Below, one piece after another: positions 7,047-14,145 of a stretch of DNA of 24,339 bases. The notes beneath the pieces are model-generated. The model saw only the letters and a list, made by a program, of their open reading frames with translations. It searched no databases and was not told the DNA's origin. Position 1 is the stretch's first letter; every line of letters starts with the position of its first letter. The stretch spans positions 1 through 24,339 of the IMG/VR virus record IMGVR_UViG_3300033146_003317. One strand, given 5' to 3'. The position numbers and the translations under genes are program-made. The stretch is from a virus.

Positions 7047-7859
7047 TCAGGTCTTAGGCTTAGTTCCCAGCCTCACCTTCTGCTTAGTGGCTTTATTAGC
7101 CGCTTTAGCTTCTTCCAGCATTTTATCAGTCCCTCCGAATTTAGGACAAAGCTGCTTGTATCCGCACCAGTCACAGAACTGGTTAAGGCGAGGCTTGAAG
7201 TCTTCAGCCTTCTTTTTTCGGATTGCCCACTTTTTTTGGTCAACTTTCTTTAAGAAACTTGCAACGTGGGAGGGCATGTATCGTATAGATACTAAGTTCC
7301 CAGTGAGGGGGTAGTAGTGGGCTACCGTAACATCTGAAATCTTACACTCGTACATCTGAGCGATTGCAGCGGTGTAAATCATGAGTTGAGGGTCGTTGTA
7401 AAGTTCCCTCTTAGTTTTCTCACGTTTTGAGGTCTTGTAGTCTATTACAAGATACTTCCCCGTCTCACCCTTTACCACGCGGTCGATAATCCCGTTAACC
7501 TCAAGGTCGGGGAGAACCTCGATTTTAAACTTCATTTCAGTAGAAACACTTTCCGTCAAATTGTTGTTGAATCGAAAGAAGTTTTTAATGCATTTAAGAG
7601 TATCGTCTGACCTTCCCGTAAATTTATACCTCGGTCGAAGCCGAAGGGCGTGCTCTTTAAGCTCCTCAATCGACTCCGCTTCGACTCCATCCTCAAGAAC
7701 CTTGTGAATATATGAGCCATACTGTAAAGCTTCCTTCGATAAGCCCTCGTTATACTTCTCAGGGAGGTAGTGGACGTAGTATTTATACGCAAAATTCAGC
7801 GTAAATAGAGTTTTTGGCGAGGAATTTACCATTAACTCCATCTTTATGGATGATGACAA
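7047..7859 (-). CDS. PD-(D/E)XK nuclease, Cas4/RecB-like
   Basis: The 270-residue protein has the RecB-family nuclease motifs in order: GSYIH (about 48-52), GIIDR with Asp126, VIDYKTSK with Asp140 and Lys142, and the QxxxY motif at 158-162. A C-terminal Cys cluster CDWCGYKQLC (C229, C232, C238; C-x2-C-x5-C) matches the iron-sulfur cluster end of Cas4 and AddB-type nucleases. The fourth, N-terminal cysteine of that cluster is absent: the expected spot reads NFAYKYYV. It probably acts on DNA ends in recombination or replication. The start could be ATG at 7859, 7841 or 7832; the last has GGAG three bases before it. The 5' end overlaps the divergent primase gene by 14 bases if 7859 is used. The 3' end carries the 31-bp hairpin repeat. 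Confidence 0.75.
   Translation of the reverse strand: MSSSIKMELMVNSSPKTLFTLNFAYKYYVHYLPEKYNEGLSKEALQYGSYIHKVLEDGVEAESIEELKEHALRLRPRYKFTGRSDDTLKCIKNFFRFNNNLTESVSTEMKFKIEVLPDLEVNGIIDRVVKGETGKYLVIDYKTSKREKTKRELYNDPQLMIYTAAIAQMYECKISDVTVAHYYPLTGNLVSIRYMPSHVASFLKKVDQKKWAIRKKKAEDFKPRLNQFCDWCGYKQLCPKFGGTDKMLEEAKAANKATKQKVRLGTKPKT
7049..7079. repeat. 31-bp hairpin direct repeat, copy 2, within the nuclease 3' end
   Basis: This copy encodes the last ten residues and stop of the nuclease on the minus strand (KVRLGTKPKT, TGA). It keeps the AGGCT/AGCCT and AGGT/ACCT stems but lacks a T tract on either side, so it is a stem-loop at a gene end rather than a clear terminator. Confidence 0.8.
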
Positions 7860-8736
7860 GATGAAGCTTTCCGTTAATATGGAGACTGGTCTGTGGCAAG
7901 ACTTTAAGGCGCATGAAACTGGTAACTTTCCCCAGCTTGTATCTGCAATAGAAGGTATTCCGTACGAAGCAGCCCTTAAGTTTCTACGTTCTAAGCTGTT
8001 TGACTCCCCCGAGCACCTGTTTGATATCTCCTCGATTCGCGTAGAGTTACAAAAGCCTGCTAAGCATAACGCAGTATCTGAAATATTCTCTTCTTTTTCT
8101 AAGTTTGACTTGAATCACTCAGACCCTACCAGTATGACTGATAGGTTAGCTAGGAAGTTCATACTTTCTAGGAAATTACACAAGTTTGATTTTTATATCG
8201 CTAAGAATGGAAGGTACAGCAACAGGCTTATTATCCCGTATGCTTATGGTGACAGCGAGCCTTTCTATTTTCAGGCTCGTAACCTGAGCGTTCTAGGTAC
8301 TAAGTATCTAAACCCCTCGCGTGAAGTAACAGGGGTTAAGTCTTCAGATATCCTATTCCCTTATAAGGAGGATGCGGATTATATCTTTATGACTGAAGGG
8401 CCTTTAGATGCTATTAGCCTACAATTGAACGGTCTTAACGCCACTTGCACTCAAGGTAGTAACCTTTCCGTATCTCAGGCAGATAAATTAAAAGATAAGC
8501 AGATTGTGTTTGCCTACGATAACGACGAAGCTGGTCGGGAGGGTGTAGTTCAGGCGCGTAATATGATGCTTATGAAAAATAAAAATCACTTCATGGTAGC
8601 GAAGCTCCCTAATGGTATAAAGGATTGGAACGAGTTACATGTCAGGTGCACTAAATCTGCCGAGTTCAAATCCTGTATCACTAACGGGCTACAAGAGGTA
8701 GATTTCTCTTATGAGGTTACCGAAGCACTAAACTGA
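7846..8736 (+). CDS. DnaG-type DNA primase (TOPRIM), gp61-like, zinc finger not present
   Basis: The 296-residue product carries a TOPRIM domain at about 178-262: IFMTEGPLDAISL with Glu184, then FAYDNDEAGREG with Asp225 and Asp227, then a KDWNEL segment. N-terminal residues 8-50 (KLSVNMETGLWQDF...GNFPQLV) match the segment that follows the zinc-binding region in phage primases, but no Cys/His zinc site precedes it. The frame stays open upstream to about 7780 (ending EEFTINSIF before Met1) without ATG, GTG or TTG. The true start may therefore be non-canonical, or the zinc finger has been lost or lies elsewhere. It would make RNA primers for phage lagging-strand synthesis. It lies head-to-head with the nuclease gene and its last 20 bases overlap the convergent gene at 8717. 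No Shine-Dalgarno site is seen. Confidence 0.8.
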   Translation: MDDDKMKLSVNMETGLWQDFKAHETGNFPQLVSAIEGIPYEAALKFLRSKLFDSPEHLFDISSIRVELQKPAKHNAVSEIFSSFSKFDLNHSDPTSMTDRLARKFILSRKLHKFDFYIAKNGRYSNRLIIPYAYGDSEPFYFQARNLSVLGTKYLNPSREVTGVKSSDILFPYKEDADYIFMTEGPLDAISLQLNGLNATCTQGSNLSVSQADKLKDKQIVFAYDNDEAGREGVVQARNMMLMKNKNHFMVAKLPNGIKDWNELHVRCTKSAEFKSCITNGLQEVDFSYEVTEALN

Positions 8737-9637
8737 ATTCTTCGCTGATAAATGTCTGTTCTAGGAGAGTGTACTTACATTGAACGTAATAATCCCCCAC
8801 CTCCATAGTAGTGGTATCCCAGTTATAAGTGATGGTGTTCTCTGAGGTAACTCCAACCCCTGAAGATTCCCATCCCCCTGCGACAGGGATAATATCGGTA
8901 ACCAAACCCGAAGTTCTAGGGTTACGCCTCCTAATCCTAATCTCGGCGTTATCAATTACTTGAGCCCTCCAGATATCCTTTTGGTCCCTAGACATGTTCC
9001 TGTTGGCTAAGAACACGTTAGTCGTAATTCGCAATGTAGGGATTGAGCTTAGCTGAAGGTACTTTTGGGATAGCTTATTATTAGTAGTGACTTGGTATGG
9101 CTCCGTGAACGTTACAATACGGTCACTGAAGACTTCGAACTTGTTCCAATATAACTGCCATCCAGCGGATGCATCCACTGCGGAGAAATCCTTAACAAGC
9201 CATACGTCAAAATATTTACCCACCGCTGAGAAGTTAGGGAAGGTTACCCCCTCCAATACCGTTTGGTAATGTCCAGGGTCGGCGGCGGTGGTTCCGCTGT
9301 AGATTCCACTCGCGCTACTCGTACCCGCACCAGAGTAAGTGGACGGGTTTCTATCTATAAGGTCTATGTCCCCTCCGAATGTAGCTAGGACGGAGGATAC
9401 GCTGGACGTGTTCAATAGCCCATACAATGGAGTGCCTATATCACTAACCTGACGGTTAATATAGATATCAGGACTGCCATTAGTTATGGAGGTATCTGGG
9501 AGGATATAAACAGTGCTTACGGTATAAGGTTTAAAGTAAGTACCGTTATTCGTAAAGAAGGTCTCTAAGAGCGTCTTCATGAGAACGCTCGGCCTATTCC
9601 ACCGTTTAACGACGGAGAAGTTATTGAAGTCTGCCAT
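8717..9637 (-). CDS. Virion structural protein, function unknown
   Basis: This 306-residue protein is rich in Thr, Ser, Asn and aromatic residues, with few charges and a beta-rich look typical of phage tail, neck or fibre proteins. The C-terminal 60 residues (GVTSENTITYNWDTT..., ending EEFSLVLR) look like an Ig-like or fibronectin-like strand set. A Gly/Ser/Ala-rich loop lies at about 95-120. Its ATG is 8 bases after the stop of the frameshift extension of the gp26-like gene, preceded by CTAAATAC rather than a Shine-Dalgarno site, so it belongs to the same late operon. By T4 order this is the slot of gene 27, but I see no gp27 resemblance. Confidence 0.65.
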   Translation of the reverse strand: MADFNNFSVVKRWNRPSVLMKTLLETFFTNNGTYFKPYTVSTVYILPDTSITNGSPDIYINRQVSDIGTPLYGLLNTSSVSSVLATFGGDIDLIDRNPSTYSGAGTSSASGIYSGTTAADPGHYQTVLEGVTFPNFSAVGKYFDVWLVKDFSAVDASAGWQLYWNKFEVFSDRIVTFTEPYQVTTNNKLSQKYLQLSSIPTLRITTNVFLANRNMSRDQKDIWRAQVIDNAEIRIRRRNPRTSGLVTDIIPVAGGWESSGVGVTSENTITYNWDTTTMEVGDYYVQCKYTLLEQTFISEEFSLVLR

Positions 9638-9645
9638 AAAAGTAT

Positions 9646-9840
9646 TTAGTGTTTCCTTTGAGCTTGCTCCAACTCTTCATTTTGTTTGGAGCGCTCTTCC
9701 TTTAACAGCTTTATATACGTGCTTCGTTCTAGTAAAGTTAGTTTGTATACGTCAGAAAGACTTAAATTTACATGCTTCACGAGGAAATAGGCTTGTCGTT
9801 CTAGCCCATCATCTTTCCAGCCCTCCTTCAGCTCGCTGTA
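9646..9840 (-). CDS. -1 frameshift extension of the gp26-like protein, gp51-like helical tail
   Basis: After the T7 slippery run, the -1 frame stays open for 64 residues: YSELKEGWKDDGLERQAYFL, then a VNLSLSDVYKLTLLERSTY segment, then a charged helix ending EQAQRKH. The segment resembles the small proteins that follow gp26 in T4-type phages (a 'S-x-x-[DE]-[VIL]-x-x-L-x-x-x-E-R' helix pair followed by a Glu/Lys-rich tail), in the position of the T4 hub assembly catalyst gp51. The frame has no ATG. The only GTG is 20 codons in and lacks a ribosome site, and a CTG overlaps the upstream stop. The likely product is a 348-residue fusion, 284 residues of the gp26-like protein plus 64, in the manner of G/GT tail chaperone pairs. 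Confidence 0.6.
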   Translation of the reverse strand, partial: YSELKEGWKDDGLERQAYFLVKHVNLSLSDVYKLTLLERSTYIKLLKEERSKQNEELEQAQRKH

Positions 9841-10691
9841 AAAAAATTCTCATTCAACTGAATGTCAACCTTGTTCTTTGTGCTGCACCCCGCACATGTA
9901 TAAAAGAAATGGTTTTCCATTCCATACTCAGGAGCGAAGATTCTATTTCGTAGAGTGTCGATATCACGCACAGTAGTCTTATGAATAAACGCCTCGATAA
10001 TTGTCTTGTCGGTGATATTACCCACGCGGTATACGAACATATGCATGTTGTTCATAAGGTTAGAGTTATTGGTGTAAAGATGCTCATCTTGCATTCTAGG
10101 CAACTTAATCTCGCATTCCTGCTCGGAGTCAGGTAAAGTAAATACCATATGCTCTCGCGTAAGATTCGTAGTAGTTAAGCTCTTAATAGAAAGCTCTAGT
10201 TTGCTTGTAATGCTGCACTTATCGCAGTCATGCGCTACTTCATACCCATCGCCATAAGAGATACCCCTCAAGCGGTAAAGAACGTAAACCCTGTCATGGG
10301 GAGTTAACTCTCCAACTTCCAACCCATCCGTTGCATTACGGAGCAATCGCTCAATAACCGCATCAGGGTCCTTTATCCCGTCCATACTTTTTAGAATTCT
10401 CTCGTCTTCGAAAGTGAAGGGCCGAATCCTTATCGTTTTTTGACCGTCAGGGTACAAAAGACCTTGAGAAGGTAAAACAATCTCGCTCCACGCCATTTTG
10501 CTTTTTACTTTCCCTAAGAGCGCCTCTAACGCCGCCTCAACGTTCTTATCTACAGGGATGTTCTCGGACATCATCTGAGCTTTGCGGTCTACAGCGCCCT
10601 CCTGAGAGGTCTTAGGGGCTTCCTGCGGAGAACCGCCTGGGTTTCCCGTTTGGTGTTGTTTCACTAGGTCAACAATTGATTCTTGATTCAT
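9828..10691 (-). CDS. 26: Baseplate hub protein, gp26-like (T4 baseplate family)
   Basis: The start is taken at ATG 10691 (MNQESIVDLVKQHQTGN), giving 287 residues. An upstream in-frame start would cross the intergenic poly-T tract and add a hydrophobic stretch. A disordered Pro/Gly/Gln N-terminus of about 60 residues leads to the family core: VLPSQGLLY, then IRIRPFTFEDERIL. Two CxxC pairs (C156/C159 and C266/C269) suggest a zinc site. In T4, gp26 acts in assembly of the central baseplate hub. The gene ends at TGA 9828, but a T7 slippery run four codons earlier predicts a longer form. The start follows AATAAATAC, similar to the T4 late promoter TATAAATA, with GGA further upstream. It starts 49 bases from the divergent helicase gene. 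Confidence 0.75.
   Translation of the reverse strand: MNQESIVDLVKQHQTGNPGGSPQEAPKTSQEGAVDRKAQMMSENIPVDKNVEAALEALLGKVKSKMAWSEIVLPSQGLLYPDGQKTIRIRPFTFEDERILKSMDGIKDPDAVIERLLRNATDGLEVGELTPHDRVYVLYRLRGISYGDGYEVAHDCDKCSITSKLELSIKSLTTTNLTREHMVFTLPDSEQECEIKLPRMQDEHLYTNNSNLMNNMHMFVYRVGNITDKTIIEAFIHKTTVRDIDTLRNRIFAPEYGMENHFFYTCAGCSTKNKVDIQLNENFFTAS
9840..9846 (-). promoter_or_regulatory. Slippery heptamer T_TTT_TTT for -1 ribosomal frameshifting
   Basis: On the minus strand the gp26-like frame reads GAG AAT TTT TTT ACA, placing seven T residues exactly in the X_XXY_YYZ register. The zero frame stops four codons later at TGA 9828; the -1 frame continues 64 codons. Only weak pairing (CAGC with GCTG) is visible downstream, and no strong pseudoknot was recognised. 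Confidence 0.6.
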
Positions 10692-10740
10692 GTATTTATT
10701 CCAAAAAAAAAAGATACTTTTAACTATAATAGTAGTATAA
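10692..10740. promoter_or_regulatory. Divergent promoter region between gp26-like and helicase genes
   Basis: The 49-base gap has a run of ten A residues (10703-10712), then TAACTATAATAGTAGTATAA directly before the helicase ATG. TATAAT ends ten bases before ATG, so a plus-strand transcript would have a leader of only a few bases. On the minus strand AATAAATAC precedes the gp26-like ATG and resembles a T4-type late promoter. No Shine-Dalgarno site serves the helicase. Confidence 0.45.
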
Positions 10741-12075
10741 ATGAAAATTATTGTAAAAAATGTAACTTCTTTCCTAAAAACGGAAAATAAAGAGCTCATA
10801 ACAATACTGCGTAAGAAGTACAGTGCGAAAATTCCAGGCGCAAGGTACAGTAAAGCTTACAAGTATGGTTGGGATGGGTCCAAATATTTTATTACAGAAA
10901 AAGGCCAATTTGGCACAGGACTTCTCCCTTTTATCGAGAACGATTTAGAGTTAGCCGAGCTTGAGTATTCTGTTGTAGATGAACGGGACCCTTTTATGAG
11001 TAACTTTGTTATCGAAGTAGAAGGTATTGAGTATCGTGAATACCAGGAAAAGTTAATATTACAAGCCTTGAAGGCGGGTGTAGCGTTAATCGAAGCCCCC
11101 ACTGGTGCTGGTAAAACTATTGTACTAGCTGGCCTACTAAAAGCGTTAGAAGGGAAACGAGGTTTAATCTTTTTTACTCAGAAATCCTTGTTAGAGCAAA
11201 CCTACGAGTTCCTAACCAAGTACGGGTTTGATGTCGGTAGGGTTTATGGTGATGGGACGGATATTAAACCTGTAACCCTATGTACCGTACAGTCTGTCCA
11301 TAAGGTATTAGACTCTCATTTAGACTCTTCTGAGTTTATTGTATTTGACGAGGTCCATGAATTTTCAAAAGGAAAACTAACTACAAAGGTTATTAAAGCC
11401 TTTCCTGCTGCAAATTACAGGTTCGGCATGTCTGCTACAATGCCCCGAGATAAAATGGCTAAACTAAACTTAGTTTCATGTTTAGGAGGTGTTATTTCAG
11501 ACGTAGACGTTCAAGGTTTAGTAGAGGATGGATTTTTAACTCCTCCCGTAGTAACCTTCGTGAATCTCCCAGAATACACCGACCACTCGCTACTAGACTC
11601 AACCTATGTTGATATCTACGACTCTCATATTATTAATAACGTTACGAGGAATAGGAAGATTAAAAAAATATGCTCTAACGTTAAGATAGGTAAAATACTT
11701 ATCCTTGTTAAAAACCTTAAACACCTGGAAATTCTTAGAGGTCTAATCCCTGAAGCTCTCACCTTGGAAGGGAAGGATGATATTACTACCCGAAAGAATA
11801 CTATCGAAACGTTTAAGAGTACTAAGCACTCAGTTCTAATAGGAACTAAAATCCTTCAAACGGGTATAGATATACCTGAGATAACTCACCTTATCAACGC
11901 ACGCGGGTTAAAATCGGAGATTGCCACTCTTCAGGCTCTTGGTCGCGCTCTAAGAATTCACGAGTCTAAGACTCAAGTAAATATCTACGACTTCAATGAC
12001 ACTGTGCCGTATCTAAAAGAGCACGCTGCTTCTCGTAGACGGGCATACAAATCCCTTAAAATAAAAGTATTATGA
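10741..12075 (+). CDS. uvsW: UvsW-like superfamily 2 ATP-dependent DNA helicase
   Basis: The 444-residue protein has the SF2 motifs in order: REYQEKLI (about 99-106), Walker A APTGAGKT (119-126), DEVH (203-206), SAT (231-233) and motif VI QALGRALR (398-405), with a second RecA-like domain between. The first 80 residues (GARYSKAYKYGWDGSKYF...TGLLPF) match the small N-terminal substrate-binding domain of T4 UvsW, which is about 503 residues long. UvsW unwinds branched DNA and R-loops, clears origin R-loops and drives the switch to recombination-dependent replication. It is an isolated plus-strand gene among late structural genes; its stop overlaps the next gene (ATGA). No Shine-Dalgarno site is visible. 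Confidence 0.85.
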   Translation: MKIIVKNVTSFLKTENKELITILRKKYSAKIPGARYSKAYKYGWDGSKYFITEKGQFGTGLLPFIENDLELAELEYSVVDERDPFMSNFVIEVEGIEYREYQEKLILQALKAGVALIEAPTGAGKTIVLAGLLKALEGKRGLIFFTQKSLLEQTYEFLTKYGFDVGRVYGDGTDIKPVTLCTVQSVHKVLDSHLDSSEFIVFDEVHEFSKGKLTTKVIKAFPAANYRFGMSATMPRDKMAKLNLVSCLGGVISDVDVQGLVEDGFLTPPVVTFVNLPEYTDHSLLDSTYVDIYDSHIINNVTRNRKIKKICSNVKIGKILILVKNLKHLEILRGLIPEALTLEGKDDITTRKNTIETFKSTKHSVLIGTKILQTGIDIPEITHLINARGLKSEIATLQALGRALRIHESKTQVNIYDFNDTVPYLKEHAASRRRAYKSLKIKVL

Positions 12076-12302
12076 TTAAAAACAAAAACGACATTATTAA
12101 ATCCCTTAGCAAGATGCAACCCGCAGACAGGGAAGACTTGAAGTACGCGGTAGACTCCCTACAAAAAATTATAAACTCTTCTAAAGTATCAGAAGAGTCT
12201 ATCAAAGAAATGTATAATATAACTAGCTTACTGCTAGGATTACAAAACAGGTTTGTGTTTTATAATATTATGTGGTTGAAGCAAGGCTTTATGGAAGATT
12301 AA
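12072..12302 (+). CDS. Small helical protein coupled to the helicase, UvsW.1-like by position and size
   Basis: The ATG overlaps the helicase stop (ATGA), indicating translational coupling. The 76-residue product is charged and helical (MIKNKNDIIKSLSKMQPADR, then a second helix from about 40). T4 has a 76-residue helical protein, UvsW.1, in exactly this place after UvsW, so homology is plausible; I base this on context, length and helicity rather than recognised residues. The stop codon lies in a TTAA shared with the stop of the convergent acidic protein gene, a 4-base tail-to-tail overlap with no room for a terminator. Confidence 0.65.
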   Translation: MIKNKNDIIKSLSKMQPADREDLKYAVDSLQKIINSSKVSEESIKEMYNITSLLLGLQNRFVFYNIMWLKQGFMED

Positions 12303-14074
12303 GTTGATTCGTCTTCAGAGGGGGTACCTACATCTTCGTCAGATGATTCATTGGGAGTACGTTCGGTCATGCCATCGCCATAATCATTCCCATCAATGTC
12401 CTGGGATTCGTCTTCTTCACCCTCTTCTTCTTCATCCTCAGCGATGGCACTCCAATCAATCTCTTTAAAGAGTTCGTCGAGTTCCGACATTAGTTCGGTC
12501 ATTCCTTTATCGTCTAAACCAGAATTAAGGGCTTCGTCTTCTTCAGGCTGTGCGTATTCGGTAGCTTCATCGTATGCGGTTTGGTCTGCGGCTGCGTCGG
12601 CATCCTCGTCATCTAAACCTCCACCCTTTTCAGGCTTTTTACCCTTCTTGCCTTTCTTGCCTTTCTCTAAGGTCTCCTCCTCCTCTTCTTCTTCGGCGTC
12701 AACCTTCTCAAAGTCTTTCGTCCCAGGCTTAGTTTTAGAATCATCACCTTTACGAGCCCCAGAGGTAAAATCAGGCTTGTCTCCTTTCTTGTCTTTCTTA
12801 TCGGATAAAACCGCTTCAACGACGGAATCAAGGTCCATGTCACGGTAGAACTCAGATTCAGTAAAGATTCCTGCTTCGGTAAAGACCTCAGTAACAAAAT
12901 CGTTTAAATCTAAGGTTTCAATCCCGTTCTTTTTACGTAGAACTTTGGACATATCAAACAGTACGTCTTTAACTACGGTCTCCTTTCCTCCAATCTTAGA
13001 AAGCGCTTCAAACATTACTGACTGAGCCTTTGAAAGGTTTGCGAAAGAGGGGACAAACTTAAGATTTTGAACGTTAATACCGTAAGACTCATTAAGTTCT
13101 TTGATTATCTTAGATTTGAGAGGCTTCTTAAATTCAAAAATCCGTGCAACGTACTCACGGATATCTTTTTGGGAAATATTGGCAACGTCAGAAGACTCAT
13201 AAATCGAAGCGAACACTTCCTTAATGTCCGCCTTACTCGCAAGAGCCAGATACGGAACACCGCCGATAGCCTCCTCTAGAGCTGTGGAAACCTGAGCATC
13301 AGTATTATAAATGCATGAAGCTAATTTAGAAATTTTAGGGTTTTTAACCCAAGACTGCGCGAAGTTCTCTTTAGATTCGGTAAGCTCACTTCTAATTAGC
13401 TCCTGAGTGCAAATCATTTCGTACACAGTTTTCTTCGAATCGTAAGGCACAACCATCTGCCCATCCTGAACAACTTCGCTCCAATTCTTACGCTGGGAAT
13501 TAAATGCTTTGGCTAGAGCGTTTGTAAGCCTAACGGAGTTAATAACATCTTCGTACTCCAGTAGAGATTCCTTGTTATCCCGTAAAAACTCAACCAGATG
13601 CTCTTTAACCTCGCCCAATTTAATATACTCGGGAGTACTTAGGATATCTTGCGATTCCGTGAAATGTCCACGGCGACGTTCTAATTTTGCGCGAGCCTCA
13701 TTAATCCTTGAACGGTCCTCAAAAGCGCTTAGGAGGTCAGAGAAGCCCTCTTCGGCCCCTCCATACTCGCCAACCTTGAGACTATCAATAAACTTAGTTA
13801 CAAACCCATCAACGCCCTCGTCAATCTTTTTGTTTGAGAATAAGTCACTAGCCTCGGCAACTTCGACATCTTTTAAAGAAACGTTGCTGCCTTCTGTGAC
13901 AACAACGCAAGTAACTAATTTATCAGAATTAGTAAGGAAAGATGTTTTTCCTGTATGAGAATCATAATCAAAAATAGTCATATTTTCTCTTACGAGACGG
14001 CTTAAATAATTCATTGCCATATTAACTTTAGCAATGCTTTGGTCTCGATTAAAAAATATATTTGTGATGTTCAT
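12299..14074 (-). CDS. Large acidic virion or prohead protein, function unknown
   Basis: I choose ATG at 14074 (MNITNIFFNRDQSIAKVNMA), preceded immediately by TATAAT; a TTG three codons upstream could add three residues. The 591-residue product has a mostly helical N-terminal 420 residues with many Lys/Glu pairs. A low-complexity tail follows: KKDKKGDK, an EEEEEE run, KKGKKGKK, then an Asp/Glu-rich segment to the end (ESSDEDVGTPSEDEST). It lies directly downstream of the portal gene, where T4 carries gp67, gp68, protease gp21 and scaffold gp22. Acidic helical proteins in this slot are often prohead core or scaffold components, so that is the leading guess. I see no Ser/His protease motif. No homologous family is recognised. 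Confidence 0.7.
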   Translation of the reverse strand: MNITNIFFNRDQSIAKVNMAMNYLSRLVRENMTIFDYDSHTGKTSFLTNSDKLVTCVVVTEGSNVSLKDVEVAEASDLFSNKKIDEGVDGFVTKFIDSLKVGEYGGAEEGFSDLLSAFEDRSRINEARAKLERRRGHFTESQDILSTPEYIKLGEVKEHLVEFLRDNKESLLEYEDVINSVRLTNALAKAFNSQRKNWSEVVQDGQMVVPYDSKKTVYEMICTQELIRSELTESKENFAQSWVKNPKISKLASCIYNTDAQVSTALEEAIGGVPYLALASKADIKEVFASIYESSDVANISQKDIREYVARIFEFKKPLKSKIIKELNESYGINVQNLKFVPSFANLSKAQSVMFEALSKIGGKETVVKDVLFDMSKVLRKKNGIETLDLNDFVTEVFTEAGIFTESEFYRDMDLDSVVEAVLSDKKDKKGDKPDFTSGARKGDDSKTKPGTKDFEKVDAEEEEEEETLEKGKKGKKGKKPEKGGGLDDEDADAAADQTAYDEATEYAQPEEDEALNSGLDDKGMTELMSELDELFKEIDWSAIAEDEEEEGEEDESQDIDGNDYGDGMTERTPNESSDEDVGTPSEDEST

Positions 14075-14145
14075 ATTATACAATAGCTCTATGTAACCGT
14101 ATATACTACGCCAAGTTAGCTTTTTTTACAAAAATTTTGTAATAT
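14075..14145 (-). promoter_or_regulatory. Intergenic region with AT-rich inverted repeat and TATAAT before the acidic protein gene
   Basis: The 71-base gap after portal contains a perfect inverted repeat TTACAAA-AAT-TTTGTAA (14126-14142). No T tract follows on the minus strand, so it does not look like a terminator. Further on are TAGTATATAC and, directly before the ATG at 14074, GTATAAT. These could be a late promoter or an A/T-rich translation start region. Confidence 0.35.

Noticed and set aside
10692-10799. 36-residue hydrophobic N-terminal extension of the gp26-like protein
   Set aside because: It crosses a poly-T tract and the divergent helicase start; family similarity begins well after Met at 10691.
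12396-12848. Ser-rich 150-residue plus-strand frame
   Set aside because: It is the antisense of the acidic Glu/Asp and Lys tail of the 12299-14074 protein; poly-Ser arises from TTC/TCT runs.
14126-14142. Inverted repeat TTACAAA/TTTGTAA as a terminator after portal
   Set aside because: The stem is A/T-only and no T tract follows on the minus strand; listed only as part of the intergenic region.
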